From contig PUQB01000032.1 in assembly GCA_003024785.1 (NCBI GenBank), positions 124,001 through 188,000 on the forward strand: DNA of 64,000 nt. Direction: 5' to 3'. The notes under the pieces were generated by a model that saw only the letters and a program-made list of their open reading frames with translations, was not told the DNA's origin and did not search any database. The translations under genes were made by a program, and so were the position numbers. Origin of the DNA: Selaginella tamariscina (taxonomy: Eukaryota; Streptophyta; Lycopodiopsida; Selaginellales; Selaginellaceae). Shown one piece after another: positions 61,208 to 64,000 of the stretch. The first letter of the stretch is position 1, and every line of letters begins with the position of its first letter.

Positions 61208-63272
61208 ATGGATGTGAATGGCTTTGCAATACTTCTCAAACAATGCAGAACACTATCACAAGGTAAACACCTACATGCCGAGCTTGTTAAGCATGGCTGT
61301 GTAAACAACCAGTATCTTGGGAATCTCCTCATTCAAATGTATGGAAAATGTGGAAACCCACAGGAAGCACGGACAGTCTTCGACAAGATGCCGGACAAGA
61401 ACGTTTTGTCGTGGGACATGATGCTTCTTGCATATAACCAGAATGGATGTAGTCGTGACGCTCTTAAACTCTTTAAGCAGATGGATCTTAAACCCACACA
61501 GACTGCCTATACATGTGCGATATCTGCATGCTCCACGTTGAAACTCTTGGACGACGGCAGGAAATCCACAAAGAGATATACTTCGAATCGGTGAGTGTAT
61601 CCAATTCACTGATGAACATGTACACGAGATGTCGATCCTTGCAAGAGGTAAAACATGTGTTCGATAGCATGCAACACAAGGACGTAGTCTCCTGGACTTT
61701 GGTAATCACCGCATTTGCTCAGATTGGGCATCCCCAGACGGCCATGACAATCTTCTACAACATGGACTTGGAAGGTTTTGTTTCTAATCAGGTTACGTAT
61801 CTGGCAATCTTGGGTACTTGTTGCACTTACGAACAAGGTGCCAAGTTACACCACCGTATAGTTGCCACCGGATACGACTGCAGTGTGACCATCTTGAACT
61901 CGTTAATGAGCATGTATGCGAGGTTACACTCAGTTGGTGAAGTGAAGAAGCTCTTTGATTCCATGTCAGAGAGGGCAACAGTTGTGTCATGGACTACAAT
62001 GATCTCTACATATGCACGCTGCAACAGACACTGCATGGCTCTGAAGCTCTACCATGATATGAACTTGGCAGGTGTGCATGCAGACGCATTCGTCTTTGTC
62101 ACGCTTGTGGATGTGTGCTCAGTTCTGCACATATCGAGAACGGTAAAAAGATCCACGAATGCATCTTGTCGTGTAGATTCGAGTCCGACGTCGTCGTTGG
62201 GAATTCATTGATTAACATGTATTCGAAGTGCAGGAGAACAGATGTTGCGAGGCGAGTCTTCGATGAGATGGTACACAAGGATAGCATAACATGGAACTCA
62301 ATGATCTCTGGATATGATGCAGGATCACCACGACTTGGCAGCGCTCGAGCTCTTTGGGGAAATGATACAGGAAGAGTCTGTCGTACCCAGTGAGGTGACA
62401 TACATTAACGCTCTTTGTGCTTGCTCCAATACTGAATCTCTACAAGATGGTAAAGAGGTACACGCACGTATAGTTGCCAGTGGGATGGAGAACCACGACG
62501 ATGTTGCGATCGCACTTGTGAACATGTATGGGAAATGTGGAAGTTTTGAAGATGCAAAAGCGGTGTTCTACAAGGGTTATGGATCAATGAACGAGGGGCT
62601 ATGGAACTCAATGATCGTGATTTACATGCACCAAGGGAGGTATAAGGAGGCGATAAAGATGTTTAAGAAGATGGACTTGGAGGGTGTTAAGGCTAGACAT
62701 GTTACATTCTCTAGCGTGTTAGGAGCGTGCTGCAGTACGGGGGACTTAAAACAAGGAATGCAGCTTCATAAGCGGTTTATAGACTCGGTTTTGCTACAGA
62801 TTCCATCCTCCAGAGCACGCTAGTGAACATGTATGGAAAGTGTGGGAGTCTCAGATTGGCAAAGGTTCTATTTGATCAGATGAGTACGAGAGATGTGCTT
62901 TCATGGAACACTCTAATCACTAGTTATGCTCAATACGGGCAAAACAAGGAGGCTTTGGACTTGTTTCATACAATGATTGTGGAAGGTTTGAGGCCCACCG
63001 AGATTACGTTTCTCAGTGTCACGTATGCTTGTGGACAAGCAGGATCCATCGAGAAGGCTCGAGCATTTATGGTGGATATGGTTGGTGAATACGATTCCCT
63101 GCCAACGCAGGAGCATTACAGGTGTATGATCGATCTTCTTGGGCGATCCGGTCGGTTGCAGGATGCCGAGGATTTGATCGATAACATGCCGTACGAGTGT
63201 GACTCCACAGCGTACACGAGCTTTCTTGCTGCTGCAGACTCCAGCTTAATGCTGATCGAGCCACCACATTAG
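61208..63272 (+). CDS. PLS-class pentatricopeptide repeat protein 3, frame broken
   Basis: Starts MDVNGFAILLKQCRTLSQGK, a typical first repeat, and continues with about 18 PLS repeats such as LLIQMYGKCGNPQEARTVFD, SLINMYSKCRRTDVARRVFD and LVNMYGKCGSFEDAKAVF. The frame moves four times, near 61562 (DDG to QEIHKEI), 62125, 62308 (SGY to MQDHHDL) and 62795 (IDS to FATDSI). Each site looks one or two bases short of the expected codon. The end (EHYRCMIDLLGRSGRLQDAE then ECDSTAYTSFLAAADSS) is a cut-off E motif without DYW. As written it is a pseudogene. As the repeats are otherwise well preserved, sequencing indels are an alternative. Confidence 0.7.
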
Positions 63273-64000
63273 CTGCTGATCATGAACATCCAAGCCACTC
63301 CGCTCCGTATATTTTTTGTCTAATATAGGGACTGCAGTCGATTAAATAATTTTACTGTTTATTATTTAAAACTCAAAAGAATTAAACATCATATATATAT
63401 ATATATATATAAAGAGGTATATATATACATATATCCTCATACTATTTGCCCACGGGTCACCTAAAGTGGGAGCACAAGGATGGTGACGAGGGTTGTTGGG
63501 ATTTCGCATACTCATTAACTTATGTCCTTATATTAAAATGGAAAAGAAATAGAGATTCCCAATATATCATGAATAGTCTTTACTATTTTTCAAACTACAT
63601 ATTCAACCAAATTCTGGGGTTTAACATTTTCAATGGATATTATATAAAACATGCATCCAGACAACATATACGTGTATATCTGTAGAAATGATGTCAGACG
63701 TATATATACGTTCGTTTTGGTTCATATGAGAGCGAATCTAAGCACATGTAAGCACCCACACAGACGTACACAATCCATACCCCGACCACTTGCATTCTGT
63801 ACAGTTCAGTAGTACCGCATACTACACACACTCACACACATGTGCAAAATGCTGCAATACATATAAATATGAATTGGTGAATTAAAATAAGATGTGATAG
63901 CATCTAGGTTACATTGAACTCGTACATACAATACATACACGTGTGTTAGTTTGTCAAACATTAGAACAACAGAAATGTATTGTATTGTCCCTAGTATACG
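63273..64000. other. AT-rich spacer at the window end
   Basis: Short tandem TA runs (63390-63440) and CA/GT repeats. The 79-residue frame at 63446 has no family resemblance. No gene seen. Confidence 0.5.

Noticed and set aside
1-64000. CRISPR arrays, bacterial operons or integrated phage
   Set aside because: Spliceosomal introns and plant gene families throughout; tandem repeats here lack the spacer pattern of CRISPR.

Overview
The window reads as nuclear DNA of a non-seed land plant. The long intergenic stretches are AT-rich and full of dinucleotide repeats. The genes carry many very short introns (about 50-130 bases). Three PLS-class pentatricopeptide-repeat (PPR) genes are present, one with a DYW-type end. 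A Tctex-type dynein light chain gene points to a plant with flagellated sperm, because flowering plants have lost axonemal and intraflagellar dynein subunits. Short introns plus PPR genes rich in 'NMYGKCG' repeats fit a lycophyte such as Selaginella best. That placement is inference.

Layout. 1-760: purine-rich and ATCCTG-rich minisatellite, possibly the end of a larger repeat. About 1.27-8.96 kb: an old PIF/Harbinger DNA transposon carrying a Myb-like ORF remnant, a degraded piece of a host limit-dextrinase gene and a reverse-strand DDE transposase remnant. A short-LTR Ty3-type element (5801-8816) is inserted in it. 9.4-12.9 kb (+): DEG15 peroxisomal processing protease. 13.5-16.1 kb (-): a LivJ/ANF-receptor-like single-pass membrane protein. 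18.7-20.8 kb (-): UFD1. 21.7-22.5 kb (+): CHY/RING E3 ligase. 23-29.9 kb: AT-rich gene desert. 29.9-37.8 kb: two sugar/H+ symporter (STP) genes pointing away from each other around a PPR gene. 38.0-39.3 kb (-) and 45.8-47.1 kb (+): an inverted pair of genes joining zinc modules to a divergent NAC domain. Between them lie a Harbinger deletion derivative (42.0-42.8 kb) and hAT-like remains. 49.2-50.3 kb (-): GARP-type HHO/NIGT1 repressor. 50.9-55.4 kb (-): DRP3-type dynamin. 55.9-56.5 kb (+): Tctex1 light chain. 56.8-59.2 kb (-): cyclin H. 59.3-61.2 kb (+): DYW-type PPR. 61.2-63.3 kb (+): a third PPR gene in several frames.

Most genes are unrelated housekeeping functions: peroxisomal proteolysis and organelle fission (DEG15, DRP3), ubiquitin-proteasome work (UFD1, CHY-RING), the TFIIH kinase (cyclin H) and organelle RNA processing (PPRs). 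The most unusual items are the zinc-module plus NAC gene pair, the limit-dextrinase fragment inside a Harbinger element, the single-pass LivJ-like receptor, and a recurring pattern of one-base frame breaks, mostly losses and often in short base runs, within otherwise well-conserved genes.

Limits: exon borders were read by eye from GT/AG sites and family resemblance, so coordinates inside multi-exon genes are approximate.
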